Below are positions 1 through 8,435 of a stretch of DNA of 64,000 nt, piece by piece. Origin of the DNA: Hyphomicrobiales bacterium. GTDB taxonomy: Bacteria > Pseudomonadota > Alphaproteobacteria > Rhizobiales > Rhizobiaceae. Made by a program: the position numbers and the translations under genes. The stretch lies in assembly GCA_900471605.1 (NCBI GenBank), contig UCEY01000043.1, positions 150,624 through 214,623 on the forward strand, given 5' to 3'. Positions within the stretch are counted from its first letter, which is position 1. Every line of letters begins with the position of its first letter. Under the pieces are notes generated by a model, which made no database searches, was not told the DNA's origin, and worked only from the letters and a program-made list of their open reading frames with translations.

Positions 1-33
1 TGCGTTGTCGGAACGCAGAAAAGGAGATTTCCC

Positions 34-294
34 ATGATCGATGCTGCGAAAATCAAGGAACATGCCGAAGTCATCGGCGCGGACGGTGTTCATGTCGGAA
101 CGGTCGACCGCGTCGAAGGCAGCCGTATCAAGCTGACCAGGAAGGACAGCGGTGAGGGCGGCCATCGGGGCCACCATCACTTCGTCCCGCTTGAACTTGT
201 CGCCGATATCGAAGGCAACAGGGTTCGCCTGTCGGCCGATGGCAATGTCGCGGTGACATTCGAAGAGGAAGAGGGCGGCAAGGCCGTTCATTGA
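34..294 (+). CDS. DUF2171-type small protein
   Basis: An 86-residue soluble protein preceded by a good ribosome site (AAGGAGA at about 20-26). The N-terminal part (IDAAKIKEHAEVIGADG followed by HVGTVDRVEG) matches the PRC-barrel-like DUF2171 family as I know it, which is common and often multicopy in rhizobia. There is a histidine cluster near residues 45-50 (GHRGHHHF). No catalytic motif is visible. The family function is not established; a stress-associated role is sometimes suggested but nothing here shows it. A strong terminator follows directly, so it is probably monocistronic or last in its transcript. Confidence 0.75.
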   Translation: MIDAAKIKEHAEVIGADGVHVGTVDRVEGSRIKLTRKDSGEGGHRGHHHFVPLELVADIEGNRVRLSADGNVAVTFEEEEGGKAVH

Positions 295-308
295 TTGGCT
301 GGACATAA

Positions 309-342
309 AAAGCCGGTGCCTCTCAAGGGGCGCCGGCTTTCC
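309..342 (+). terminator. Rho-independent terminator after DUF2171 gene
   Basis: Inverted repeat AGCCGGTGCC / GGCGCCGGCT around a short loop (about 311-339), flanked by A-rich sequence on the left and T-rich on the right, so it could serve both strands. Confidence 0.8.
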
Positions 343-371
343 GTTTCAGATCACACCTTGAGGTGTCCGGC

Positions 372-551
372 TTATTGAATGGTACCGGGAACGCCGAAAC
401 GTTCCGGCAGGAAGGCGGTTTCAGCCGGAGAACCGCTGAGCCGGTCTGATTTCGCAGCCACGCTGGGGCCGGCCGGATGCATCAGAAGGGCGACGACCAA
501 CCCGCCGGCGATGGCGGATCCCAAGGCAATCAGGACATTTTGGGTGCGCAT
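372..551 (-). CDS. Small membrane-anchored protein, 59 aa
   Basis: Reads MRTQNVLIALGSAIAGGLVV and continues to a TAA stop at 374-372. Residues 5-25 form a hydrophobic segment with glycine zippers, which is a signal anchor or uncleaved signal; the remaining 34 residues are polar and should lie outside the cytoplasm. A GAGGAG-type ribosome site sits about 7 bases before the ATG. I do not recognise a family. It lies just downstream of the FMN reductase gene on the same strand, 92 bases away. The start, RBS and signal-like segment support a real gene; the function is unknown. Confidence 0.55.
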   Translation of the reverse strand: MRTQNVLIALGSAIAGGLVVALLMHPAGPSVAAKSDRLSGSPAETAFLPERFGVPGTIQ

Positions 552-643
552 GGCAACACTCCTCTATTGCCTGACAACACCCGGGAGATGGGAAGGTTCC
601 GGCCTGCGCCGGAACCCTGAAATCAATGCTGCGTGAACGGCAG

Positions 644-1222
644 TCAGGCCTTTTCGCGCGCCGTCTTGAGCGCCGTCGCCCACCACGAAAGATCGTCGAG
701 CATTGTCTTCACGCCGGGTTCCAGATGGGTGAGTTCCGCAAGCGCCTTGCCCTGCTGCCAGACCGCGAAGAAATCGGCGCCCTGAATGTGGACGCCCGGG
801 CGCGTCGGGACCATCTGGAGCTCGACCGCGATCGTGCGAAAATGTTCGACCGCGCGTGCGCCGCCGACGCTGCCGTATCCGACTGCCGCTGCCGGCTTGC
901 GGTTCCATTCCGGATAGGAATAGTCGAGCGCGTTCTTCAGCGCCGCCGTGATCGAGCGGTTGTATTCGGCGACGACGAAGATATAGCCGTCGAACTCGGC
1001 GACCTTCTTCTGCCAGCGGCGGCCGACTTCGCTTTCGGTGGGAACCCAGGCGTTCGACGCCTTTTCGTTGAAGAATGGCAGCGGGAAATCGCGCAGGTCG
1101 ACGATCTCGAAATCCATGTCGTCGCGCTTCGACGCGGTGTCGTAAATCCACTGTGCCGGCTTGTCGCCGAAACGGACGTCGCGCGTGCTGCCGATGATGA
1201 TCGCAATCTTTGGCTTGGCCAT
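644..1222 (-). CDS. NADPH-dependent FMN reductase family protein
   Basis: 192 residues with the flavodoxin-like fold of the NADPH-dependent FMN/azo/chromate reductase family. The N-terminal beta strand KIAIIIGSTR contains the GSxR phosphate-binding turn for FMN. FVVAEYNRSITAALKNALDY is the conserved E-Y-N-x-S-x-x-x-x-L-K-N-A-x-D block, and GYGSVGGARAVEHFR is the second flavin loop. Length is normal for the family. It is a cytoplasmic oxidoreductase transferring electrons from NAD(P)H to quinones, azo compounds, metals or free flavin; the substrate cannot be told from sequence. Start ATG at 1222. Confidence 0.88.
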   Translation of the reverse strand: MAKPKIAIIIGSTRDVRFGDKPAQWIYDTASKRDDMDFEIVDLRDFPLPFFNEKASNAWVPTESEVGRRWQKKVAEFDGYIFVVAEYNRSITAALKNALDYSYPEWNRKPAAAVGYGSVGGARAVEHFRTIAVELQMVPTRPGVHIQGADFFAVWQQGKALAELTHLEPGVKTMLDDLSWWATALKTAREKA

Positions 1223-1342
1223 GAAAACCTCTCGTAGTGGGAAATTGTATTTGGACGGGACCGCAGGATTATGGCGGCGAGGCCGGAACGGTCAAGCGGC
1301 TCCGAAGGCCGCCGTCAAGAGATCGACCGCGTCATGCGCTCT

Positions 1343-1468
1343 TCAGTTCCGGGCCGAGAGTTCCATGGGAGAAGCCATGATTTCGCCGCCGCCGAGTGAC
1401 TGGTCGGCATATTTGAAAGCCAGGATGCTGAGTACCGAAACGATCATGACGATGAATATAATGCGCAT
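1343..1468 (-). CDS. Very small membrane protein, 41 aa
   Basis: Begins MRIIFIVMIVSVLSILAFKY and ends ...SARN. The first 18 residues are a single hydrophobic helix, followed by a short polar tail. AAGGAG lies 8 bases before the ATG (CGAAGGAGCATCCAT), a strong ribosome site, which is the main reason to call it. No family recognised. Such one-helix proteins are often annotated as hypothetical in rhizobia. It stands alone between the FMN reductase (same strand) and a plus-strand hypothetical gene. Confidence 0.5.
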   Translation of the reverse strand: MRIIFIVMIVSVLSILAFKYADQSLGGGEIMASPMELSARN

Positions 1469-1631
1469 ATGGATGCTCCTTCGGCCGAGCAAACGTGTTT
1501 GCACTCGTTAAGGTTCCGGCATCGATTTCATCAGAGGACGGTAATTCATCCCTGGGTTTTGGTTAAAATGAGATTGACTCTACCGTCATCGCTCGCCTGA
1601 CTTTCGAAAGGCCTCTCCCATCTAAGGCGGC

Positions 1632-1937
1632 ATGACTGAATCTCAAAGGACGTGGATCAAGGCGGCCGCCGAAGCCGGCAGCTATCGGCGGATGTATTTT
1701 CTCGCGGCCGAAATCGCGGTCGGCGAGACGGCGTCCCGCGAGTCGAGAGCCGCCGCGCGCCGGGTTGTCCGGGTGCTTGAGGATGTGGTGGACAGGCCGA
1801 TCGCCGACGCGCTCGTTCTGGCTCGGGCGAGGAAAAGGTTTGCCGAACTGGTCGCTGCCTTGGAATGCGTCTCGCAAGGCGAGCGGCCAGGCGCGAACCA
1901 GGAACGCCGCCCGGTCGCGAAAACGGGGCGGCGTTGA
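1632..1937 (+). CDS. Hypothetical helical protein, 101 aa
   Basis: An open frame of 101 codons, rich in Ala, Arg and Glu, predicted mainly helical (for example RRVVRVLEDVVDRPIADALV). Ribosome site is weak (TAAGGCGGC just before ATG). It converges on the degP-like gene, with a gap of only 21 bases between the two stops. I recognise no family, and in GC-rich DNA a frame of this length may be spurious, so confidence is low. No other frame in this stretch looks better. Confidence 0.35.
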   Translation: MTESQRTWIKAAAEAGSYRRMYFLAAEIAVGETASRESRAAARRVVRVLEDVVDRPIADALVLARARKRFAELVAALECVSQGERPGANQERRPVAKTGRR

Positions 1938-1958
1938 TGGACGAAGAAGGGGCAGAGC

Positions 1959-3500
1959 TCAACCGATCGAGAAGGGAACCGCGACGAAGGTCTGGTTCTC
2001 GCCGCGCTGGATGAGCAAGAGGACCGACTTGCGCCCCGACTTGCCGGCTTCGGCAACCGCCGCCTTGGCTTCCTTGGCGGATTTTACCGGCTGCTGGTTG
2101 ATCGAGACGATGATGTCTCCGGGCTGCAGGCCTGCGTCGGCGGCCGGCTTGTCGGGAGCGACGCTTTCGATCACGGCCCCGTTTTCCCGGCGCGGCAGGT
2201 TCAGGGCCTGGCGGATGTCGGGGGTGATGTCGGCAAGGCCGATGCCGATGGTCGGCACCCGCTGGGCGCCCTGCATGGACTTGTCGCCCTTGTCGGCGGA
2301 CGCCTGCTGCTGGTCGGGCTGGTTGCCGCCGACGGTGATGCTGAGATTGCGGCTTTCACCCTGGCGCCAGACGGTCAGGCCCTCCTTGGCGCCGGGCGTC
2401 AGGTCGGCCACCATGCGCGACAGGTCGCGCGGGGATTTGATCGCCTGGCCACCGAGCGCGGTGATGACGTCGCCCGTCTGGACACCGGCCTTGGCAGCCG
2501 GCGTGTCGTCGTTGACATTGGCGACCAGCGCGCCTTCCGGCTTGTCGAGGCCGATGGCGCCCGCCACATCCGCCGTCACCGGCTGGATCTGCACGCCGAT
2601 GAAGCCGTGTTCGATCGAGCCGTCCTTCATCAGCTTGGCGACGACCTTCTGGGCCTGATCGGAAGGGATGGCAAAGCCGACCCCGACGCTGCCGCCATTC
2701 GGCGAATAGATCGCGGTGTTGATGCCGACCACCTTGCCTTCGAGATCGACCAGCGGGCCGCCGGAATTGCCATGGTTGATGGGCGCGTCGATCTGGATGA
2801 AGTCGTCGTAGGGACCGCTGTGCAGATCGCGTCCGCGGGCCGAAACGATGCCGGCCGTGACAGTCGTGCCGATGCCGAAGGGATTGCCGATCGCCAGAAT
2901 CTGGTCGCCGGCATTGAGCTTGTCCGAATCACCCCAGGCGATGGTCGTGAGCGGCTTGGGCGCCTTGATCTTGATGACGGCGAGATCGGATTTCGGATCG
3001 GCGCCGATCAGCTTGGCCGGAACATCGGTGCCGTCGTCGAGCGTCACCTTGATGTCGATCGCGTTGTCGATCACGTGGTTGTTGGTGACGATGTAGCCGT
3101 CCGCCGTGACCACGAAGCCGGAGCCGAGAGCCTCCGCGCGCGGCGCCTGGCGCTGCTGCGGCATCTGGCGAGGCACGGGGATGCCCTGCTGGCCGAAGAA
3201 CTGCCGGAACTGCTCGTCGAACGGCGAATCGTCGCCGGAGGACGAACCGTCGTCGGAAGCGACGTTCTGCGCCTTCATCGTGGTGGTAATGGTGACGACC
3301 GCCGGCTTGTCGGCCGAAACGATCGGCGCAAACGAGCCGCCCGGAGCGACGACGCCGGAAACGGAGCCGGCAGCGGCCGTTGCCATCGTTGCCGCATGCG
3401 CCGCATTGGTGCCCTGGATGACCGGAATGGCGAGCGGGACCGCAACGATGGCGGCGCCGAGAAGTACTGCGATCCGATGTCTGCGAAGGATATTGGACAT
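1959..3500 (-). CDS. degP: Do/DegP-type periplasmic serine endoprotease
   Basis: 513 residues from the ATG at 3500, chosen because AAAGGAAG lies about 7 bases upstream and the protein then begins with a basic n-region and a hydrophobic signal segment (residues 8-36, possible cleavage after AHA). Trypsin-like triad: His142 (VTNNHVID), Asp172 (SDLAVI), Ser246 (GNSGGP). Two PDZ domains follow (about 300-390 and 420-510, with GVQTGDVITALGG and GLQPGDIIVSINQQ). This is the Do family: ATP-independent protease and chaperone for misfolded envelope proteins. Length is normal. A long upstream region (3501-4128) leaves room for stress regulation, but I could not assign a promoter. Confidence 0.93.
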   Translation of the reverse strand: MSNILRRHRIAVLLGAAIVAVPLAIPVIQGTNAAHAATMATAAAGSVSGVVAPGGSFAPIVSADKPAVVTITTTMKAQNVASDDGSSSGDDSPFDEQFRQFFGQQGIPVPRQMPQQRQAPRAEALGSGFVVTADGYIVTNNHVIDNAIDIKVTLDDGTDVPAKLIGADPKSDLAVIKIKAPKPLTTIAWGDSDKLNAGDQILAIGNPFGIGTTVTAGIVSARGRDLHSGPYDDFIQIDAPINHGNSGGPLVDLEGKVVGINTAIYSPNGGSVGVGFAIPSDQAQKVVAKLMKDGSIEHGFIGVQIQPVTADVAGAIGLDKPEGALVANVNDDTPAAKAGVQTGDVITALGGQAIKSPRDLSRMVADLTPGAKEGLTVWRQGESRNLSITVGGNQPDQQQASADKGDKSMQGAQRVPTIGIGLADITPDIRQALNLPRRENGAVIESVAPDKPAADAGLQPGDIIVSINQQPVKSAKEAKAAVAEAGKSGRKSVLLLIQRGENQTFVAVPFSIG

Positions 3501-4128
3501 GAAGGTCTTCCTTTCTGCTTTTGTCTGCATGTCCCGGCGCCGGGAGGCGGGCGCATTCAGGGCATGAGGGATCGACGCCGCCCGAGAGGCGGGCGACTGA
3601 TCGGTTGGATTTTGAAGGTTGCGAGGCTGAAAGCGGTTTCAGAGCAAAGCCGCTGCTTCAGACGGCCGGATCACCGGGAGACAGGCGAAACAACCCGGGC
3701 TCCATACGATCGAAAGCGATCGCCGGGCGGTCCGGTGAGGTGCCAGACCGGGCAGGGCGCCGGCGGCACCGTGGAATACTGGTTTGTCGGAACAGTTGAG
3801 CGCATGTGAGGGCTCCACCTTTGGTGAACGGTCCTGGAACTGCCCCTGCCGTCGCGACATCAACTGGTCGCCGGCAGCATTCAGTCTTGCAGATAGAAAT
3901 ACGCCCCGAAGCGGCGCAGGTCAGCTTAATAATAAATAAGGTTCCAGCGCCGCGCTTTGCCGAATTTTGGGCCCAATCCTGCGCTCCAGGCCAGGGCGTT
4001 GCTTGCGCAGATATTGTTTTTCAATGACTTGCGGGAATTCGGGTTACTTCAACGCAGCCCCGGATTGCCGTGTAAACGTGACGCGGTTGTAATGAACGGG
4101 TTCAGCGGGAAAGATGAGGAAATTTTAA
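3501..4128. other. Intergenic region upstream of degP-like gene
   Basis: 628 bases with no convincing gene on either strand. It should hold the degP promoter on the minus strand. The stretch around 3920-3955 is AT-rich (AATAATAAATAAGG) and is the likeliest promoter neighbourhood, but I could not match a sigma factor consensus with confidence. Confidence 0.5.
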
Positions 4129-4204
4129 TGGTGAGAGCGCAGGGATTCGAACCCTGGACCTACTGATTAAAAGTCAGTTGCTCTACCGACTGAGCTACGC
4201 TCTC
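4129..4204 (-). tRNA. tRNA-Lys (anticodon TTT)
   Basis: Cloverleaf reads on the minus strand: acceptor GAGAGCG pairs with CGCTCTC, D arm GCTC/GAGC, anticodon stem ACTGA/TCAGT with loop CTTTTAA (anticodon TTT), and T arm CAGGGTTCGAATCCCTG. Discriminator A is followed by an encoded CCA, giving 76 nt. Confidence 0.97.
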
Positions 4205-4410
4205 CCGTGGCCGCGGTGAGCGCGTCCTTGAAAGTGCGCGGAACATAGGCAGGTGACCTCTTGCGGTCAACCCGCAAAAACAGCAAAAATGCGGCTATCT
4301 GACGCTTTTCCATGGCCGTGCGAAAAGGTGATTGGCATTCGCAGCGTCAGGCCATTACCTCAAGTGCCAAGACGCGGGCTTCCGGAAAGGCCCGCCTTCC
4401 GGAGCCAGAC

Positions 4411-5166
4411 GTGTCGATTGCCGAAATATCACTGCTGAGTGCGCTTCTTGCCGGCGCATTGTCGTTTCTCTCCCCTTGCGTGTTGCCGCTCGTGCCGCCC
4501 TATCTCTGTTACATGGCCGGCATTTCGGTCGACCAGTTTCGCGGCGGAGGGGCGGCGGTCGTCGATTCGGGAGGCGGGACACGCCGCGCGGTGCTGAAAT
4601 CGGCGCTGTTCTTCACGCTCGGCTTTGCGACCGTCTTCGTGGCGCTCGGGGCCGGCGCCTCGACGATCGGCGTGCTCTTGCGCCAGCATCTCGATCTCCT
4701 GTCCAAGCTCGGTGGCCTGATCATCATCGTCATGGGCCTGAATTTCCTGGGCGTCTTCCGGATCGGTCTTCTTGCACGCGAGGCGCGCTTCCAGGGTGGC
4801 GGGCAGCCGGCAACGCTTTCCGGCGCCTATGTCATGGGGCTTGCCTTCGCCTTCGGCTGGACGCCCTGCATCGGTCCGGTGCTGGGCGCGATCCTCGGCG
4901 TTGCCGCATCCCGCGATACAGTCGGCGAAGGGGCGGCGCTGCTCGCCATCTATTCGCTCGGCCTTGCCGTACCGTTCTGGATCGCCGCCGGTTTCTCCGG
5001 CGCCTTCATGCGGTTCCTCACCCGCTTCCGTCGTCATCTCGGCCTGGTCGAGAAGGTCATGGGCGTCTTCCTGATTCTGACCGGGCTCGCCTTCATCTTC
5101 GGTTTCGTCACATCTGCCGCGATCTGGTTCCAGCAGACCTTTCCAATCCTCATGCAAATCGGCTAA
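4411..5166 (+). CDS. ccdA: Cytochrome c biogenesis protein CcdA
   Basis: 251 residues from a GTG at 4411, preceded by GGAG; an upstream ATG at 4312 would add 33 polar residues unlike the family. Six hydrophobic segments are apparent. The two conserved cysteine motifs of the DsbD-gamma/CcdA family are present: LSPCVLPLVPPYL near residue 20 and FGWTPCIGPVLGAIL near residue 155. CcdA carries electrons from cytoplasmic thioredoxin across the inner membrane to keep cytochrome c maturation factors reduced. The gene stands downstream of tRNA-Lys in the opposite direction and 44 bases before the AEC transporter gene, possibly in one transcript. Confidence 0.93.
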   Translation: MSIAEISLLSALLAGALSFLSPCVLPLVPPYLCYMAGISVDQFRGGGAAVVDSGGGTRRAVLKSALFFTLGFATVFVALGAGASTIGVLLRQHLDLLSKLGGLIIIVMGLNFLGVFRIGLLAREARFQGGGQPATLSGAYVMGLAFAFGWTPCIGPVLGAILGVAASRDTVGEGAALLAIYSLGLAVPFWIAAGFSGAFMRFLTRFRRHLGLVEKVMGVFLILTGLAFIFGFVTSAAIWFQQTFPILMQIG

Positions 5167-5210
5167 CGGAAAGCGTCTTCTCATACACCCGGTCAGCGGG
5201 CAGGAAACCG

Positions 5211-6173
5211 ATGGCCGACATCATTGCATTGCTGCTGCCTTTCTTCGGTCTGATCTTCATCGGATATCTTGCCGCGAGAGTGACGAAACAGCCGGCCGAA
5301 GCGCTCGGCTGGATGAATACGTTCATCATCTACGCGGCCCTGCCGGCGTTGTTCTTCAAGCTCGTGTCGCGCACCCCGGTCGAACAGCTGACCCGCGCCG
5401 ACTTCATCTTCGGCGAAATCGGCGCGACCTACCTCGTCTTCCTCGTCGTCTTCCTGATCGGCTTCTTCATCCGCCGCAATTCCTTTGCCGATTGCACCAT
5501 CCAGTCCTTTGCCGGCGCCTACGGCAATATCGGCTATATGGGGCCGGGCCTGGCGCTGCTCGCTTTCGGCGAGGCGGCGGCGGTGCCGGTGGCGTTGATC
5601 GTCTGCTTCGAGAACGCCGCCCATTTCATCGTCGCACCGGCAATGATGGCGGTTGCCGGTGGCGACAAGCGCCCCGCCGGAGAGGTCGTTGCCGATATCG
5701 TGCGAAAAGTCGTGCTGCACCCGTTCATCATCTCGACGGTGCTCGGCTTCTGCTTCGCGGCATTTGCAGTGCAGCCGCCGGCTGCCTTCCAGCGCCTCAT
5801 CGACTACCTCGCCCAGGCGGCCGCACCCTGCGCGCTGTTTGCCATGGGGGTGACGCTGGCGCTGAGGCCGATCAAGCGGGTGCCGGTGGAGATCGGCTAT
5901 ATCACCGTCTTCAAGCTGATATTCCTGCCGATGACCACCTATGTCGTCCTGTCGCTGATCGGCAATTTCGATCCCGTCTGGATCTATTCGGCGACGCTGC
6001 TGTCGGCGCTGCCGACGGCGACCAATGTTTTCGTCATCAGCCAGCAATACGGCGTCTGGCAGGAAAGGGCATCCGCCAGCATCCTGATCATCACCGTCGC
6101 GTCGGTGGCAACGCTGCCGGTGCTGCTCTACCTCATCAACTCCGGCACCTTACCGCCGGATCTCTTTCCGTAA
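5211..6173 (+). CDS. AEC family transporter (auxin efflux carrier type)
   Basis: 320 residues from ATG 5211 (CAGGAAA before it), about ten hydrophobic helices. The N-terminal LLPFFGLIFIGYLAAR, the NTFIIYAALPALFFKLV segment and the GNIGYMGPGLALLAFG block are characteristic of the AEC/membrane transport protein family, which includes malonate, malate and auxin-like carriers. Substrate not deducible. It follows ccdA on the same strand. Its last 24 bases overlap the 3' end of the convergent hydroxylase gene. Confidence 0.88.
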   Translation: MADIIALLLPFFGLIFIGYLAARVTKQPAEALGWMNTFIIYAALPALFFKLVSRTPVEQLTRADFIFGEIGATYLVFLVVFLIGFFIRRNSFADCTIQSFAGAYGNIGYMGPGLALLAFGEAAAVPVALIVCFENAAHFIVAPAMMAVAGGDKRPAGEVVADIVRKVVLHPFIISTVLGFCFAAFAVQPPAAFQRLIDYLAQAAAPCALFAMGVTLALRPIKRVPVEIGYITVFKLIFLPMTTYVVLSLIGNFDPVWIYSATLLSALPTATNVFVISQQYGVWQERASASILIITVASVATLPVLLYLINSGTLPPDLFP

Positions 6174-7352
6174 GGCGTCGACGACGGCGCGCAGGCCCCG
6201 GCCGGGCTCGATGCCTTCCCGCATCAGCAGGTTCCGCAGCGGCGGCGCGCTGGTGAGGATGTGCAGGCCGGCGGCGCGCAGCATCTGCACGGGCAGGAAA
6301 TCCGACAGCAGCGATCGGTTGAGAAGATCGACGCCGACGGTGCGGCTGACGATGTCCGGCCCGCGGCGCCGGTTGAAGCGGTCGCCGGCATCGCCCGGGA
6401 TCGGACGTTCGCCGGTGGCGACGAGCAGTTCCGAAAGCGCGATGATGTCGCGCAGTGACAGGTTGAGGCCCTGCGCTCCGATTGGCGGAAAGGCATGCGC
6501 AGCCTCGCCGATCAGCGCCAGCCGGCCCTTGCCGAACCGCTCGGCCATCAGGCTGGAAAGCGGCCAGGCCTGCGGCGTGCCTTCGACTGTCACCTTGCCA
6601 AGCATCGACTGCATGCGGTCCTCGACGAGCCGCGAGAGTTCTCCGGCCGGAAGTCCGAGCATTCGCTGCGCCTCGTCCGGCTTCACCACCCAGACGAGAC
6701 TGGAGCGCAGGCCGGGCAGGGGAACCTGGGTGAACGGTCCACTTTCGGTGTGGAATTCCGTGGAGACATTGCCGTGCGGCAGGGTATGGGCGAAATTCAG
6801 CACCAGTGCCGACTGCGGATAGGACCAGCGGCGCACGCCGATGCCGGCGGTTTCGCGTGCCTTCGACTGGCGGCCGTCCGCACCCACCACGAAATCGGCG
6901 CTGGCGATCGTGCCGTCCGACAAGGTCAGCATCACTCTTTCGGCCGAGAAATCGAAGGTTTCGACGGTCTGCGCCACCTTGGTGATATTAGGCTCGGCGG
7001 CCACCGCAGCATCGAGCGTTTCCGAGAGTGCCCTGTTTGGAATGTTGTAGCCGAAGGCGTAGAGGCCGACATCCTGCGCCCGGAACTGCGCCGTCGGGGC
7101 GCGCAGCAGCCTCTTGGTGCCATCGATGATCTGCATGACGGAGAGCGGCGCCGCCGACGGCGCGATAGTCTCCCAGAGACCGAGCCGTTCGAGGAAGCGG
7201 ATCGAATGATCCATCAGCGCAGTGGTGCGTTCGTCGGTTTTTTCGGAAAGGGGCGCGATCATCGCCACCTTGCGTCCCGCCCGTGCGAGCGCCAGCGCGG
7301 CAACCGATCCGGCAAGCCCCCCGCCCACCACGGCGATCTCGAAATGCTCCAT
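6150..7352 (-). CDS. UbiH/UbiF/COQ6-family FAD monooxygenase
   Basis: 400 residues from ATG 7352 (AGGACG before it); a TTG 21 bases upstream is a less likely start. The N-terminus has the dinucleotide-binding fold VVGGGLAGSVAALALARAG. The middle has the GADGRQSKAR (DG) motif, and the C-terminal third has ALIGEAAHAFPPIGAQGLNL, the GD/FAD-ribityl motif of aromatic hydroxylases, with Glu in place of the usual Asp (GEAAH for GDAAH). These enzymes hydroxylate the ubiquinone ring. Alphaproteobacteria use several paralogues (UbiH, UbiF, UbiL types) with different positions, and I cannot assign which one this is. Confidence 0.87.
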   Translation of the reverse strand: MEHFEIAVVGGGLAGSVAALALARAGRKVAMIAPLSEKTDERTTALMDHSIRFLERLGLWETIAPSAAPLSVMQIIDGTKRLLRAPTAQFRAQDVGLYAFGYNIPNRALSETLDAAVAAEPNITKVAQTVETFDFSAERVMLTLSDGTIASADFVVGADGRQSKARETAGIGVRRWSYPQSALVLNFAHTLPHGNVSTEFHTESGPFTQVPLPGLRSSLVWVVKPDEAQRMLGLPAGELSRLVEDRMQSMLGKVTVEGTPQAWPLSSLMAERFGKGRLALIGEAAHAFPPIGAQGLNLSLRDIIALSELLVATGERPIPGDAGDRFNRRRGPDIVSRTVGVDLLNRSLLSDFLPVQMLRAAGLHILTSAPPLRNLLMREGIEPGRGLRAVVDALRKEIRR

Positions 7353-7539
7353 GTCCGTCGTCCTGCTCTGCAAGTGTCCTTACCGATTATCTAGAACGTC
7401 AGCCGACGGATATCCATGGGACACGGCGGCGCAGCATAGAAAAAGCAAGGCTTTATGCCGGCCGGCAGGGCGAAGTTGGTTGCAATGCGCGAGGAATGGC
7501 CGCATACCTCGCCGGATGTGGGAAAGGCGGGACTGACGC

Positions 7540-8268
7540 GTGATCAGACGAATCTTCAATTACAGAAAAGTCCCGTACGCTGAAATCCGCGCCTTTTCGG
7601 TCCATCTCCTGACGGCATCCGGATCGTTCCTGGCCTTCCTCGGCGTGGTCGCAGCGGCCGAGCATCGTTTCGTCGACATGTTCTGGTGGCTGGGTCTGGC
7701 GCTTCTGGTCGACGGCATCGACGGGCCGATCGCGCGCAAGGTGCGGGTCAAGGAAGTGCTGCCCAACTGGTCGGGCGATACGCTCGACAATATCATCGAC
7801 TACGTGACTTACGTGTTGCTGCCGGCGTTCGCGCTCTACCAGAGCGGCATGATCGGCGAGCCATGGTCCTTTGTGGCCGCGGGCGCGATCGTCGTATCGA
7901 GCGCGGTCTATTATGCGGACATGGGCATGAAGACGGACGAGTATTTTTTCTCCGGCTTTCCGGTCGTGTGGAACATGGTGGTCTTCACGCTTTTCGTCAT
8001 CGATGCGAGCGCCACTGCGGCTCTGGTGGTGATCTCGGTCTCGGTCATTCTGACCTTCCTGCCGATCAACTTTCTGCATCCGGTGCGCGTCAAGCGGCTG
8101 CGTCCGCTCAATCTGGCGGTCTGCCTCGTCTGGTGCGCACTCGGCGGCTATTCATTGCTGCTTCATTTCGCGACGCCGGCCTGGGTCGTCTACGGGGTCG
8201 TTCTGAGCGGCATCTATCTCTATTGCATCGGCGGCGTGCTCCAGCTTTTCCCCAGTCTTGGAAAATAG
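7540..8268 (+). CDS. pcs: Phosphatidylcholine synthase
   Basis: 242 residues, GTG start with GGAAAGG upstream. Multi-helix membrane enzyme of the CDP-alcohol phosphatidyltransferase superfamily. The catalytic motif D-G-x2-A-R-x12-G-x3-D-x3-D is at residues 61-87 (Asp61, Gly62, Ala65, Arg66, Gly79, Asp83, Asp87); the spacer before Gly is longer than the usual x8, as is known for Pcs. It condenses choline with CDP-diacylglycerol to make phosphatidylcholine in the inner membrane, a route described first in Sinorhizobium and shared by Agrobacterium, Brucella and Legionella. Divergent from the UbiH-like gene across a 187-base gap. Confidence 0.93.
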   Translation: MIRRIFNYRKVPYAEIRAFSVHLLTASGSFLAFLGVVAAAEHRFVDMFWWLGLALLVDGIDGPIARKVRVKEVLPNWSGDTLDNIIDYVTYVLLPAFALYQSGMIGEPWSFVAAGAIVVSSAVYYADMGMKTDEYFFSGFPVVWNMVVFTLFVIDASATAALVVISVSVILTFLPINFLHPVRVKRLRPLNLAVCLVWCALGGYSLLLHFATPAWVVYGVVLSGIYLYCIGGVLQLFPSLGK

Positions 8269-8435
8269 TTGGACGTTCCCGGACCCCCATGTCTTTACTG
8301 TTGTGCGAAGCAACAAAAAAGGTATCAATATCAGTCGAATGTCCGGGGTGATCGCCGGATGTCGGCTAAATCAATACACTGTGCAGCCGTGAAAACCTCG
8401 CAGAAGGTGAGGCCCGCAGTGAACGAGGGGGTTCA

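Noticed and set aside
3806..4027. 73-codon frame in the gap before tRNA-Lys
   Set aside because: No ribosome site, mixed composition and no hydrophobic or conserved segment.
8269..8435. Riboswitch (purine type) in the leader of the BMP nucleoside importer
   Set aside because: The leader is short, only a weak CCTCGC/GTGAGG pairing is visible, and the conserved purine-aptamer core bases are not found.
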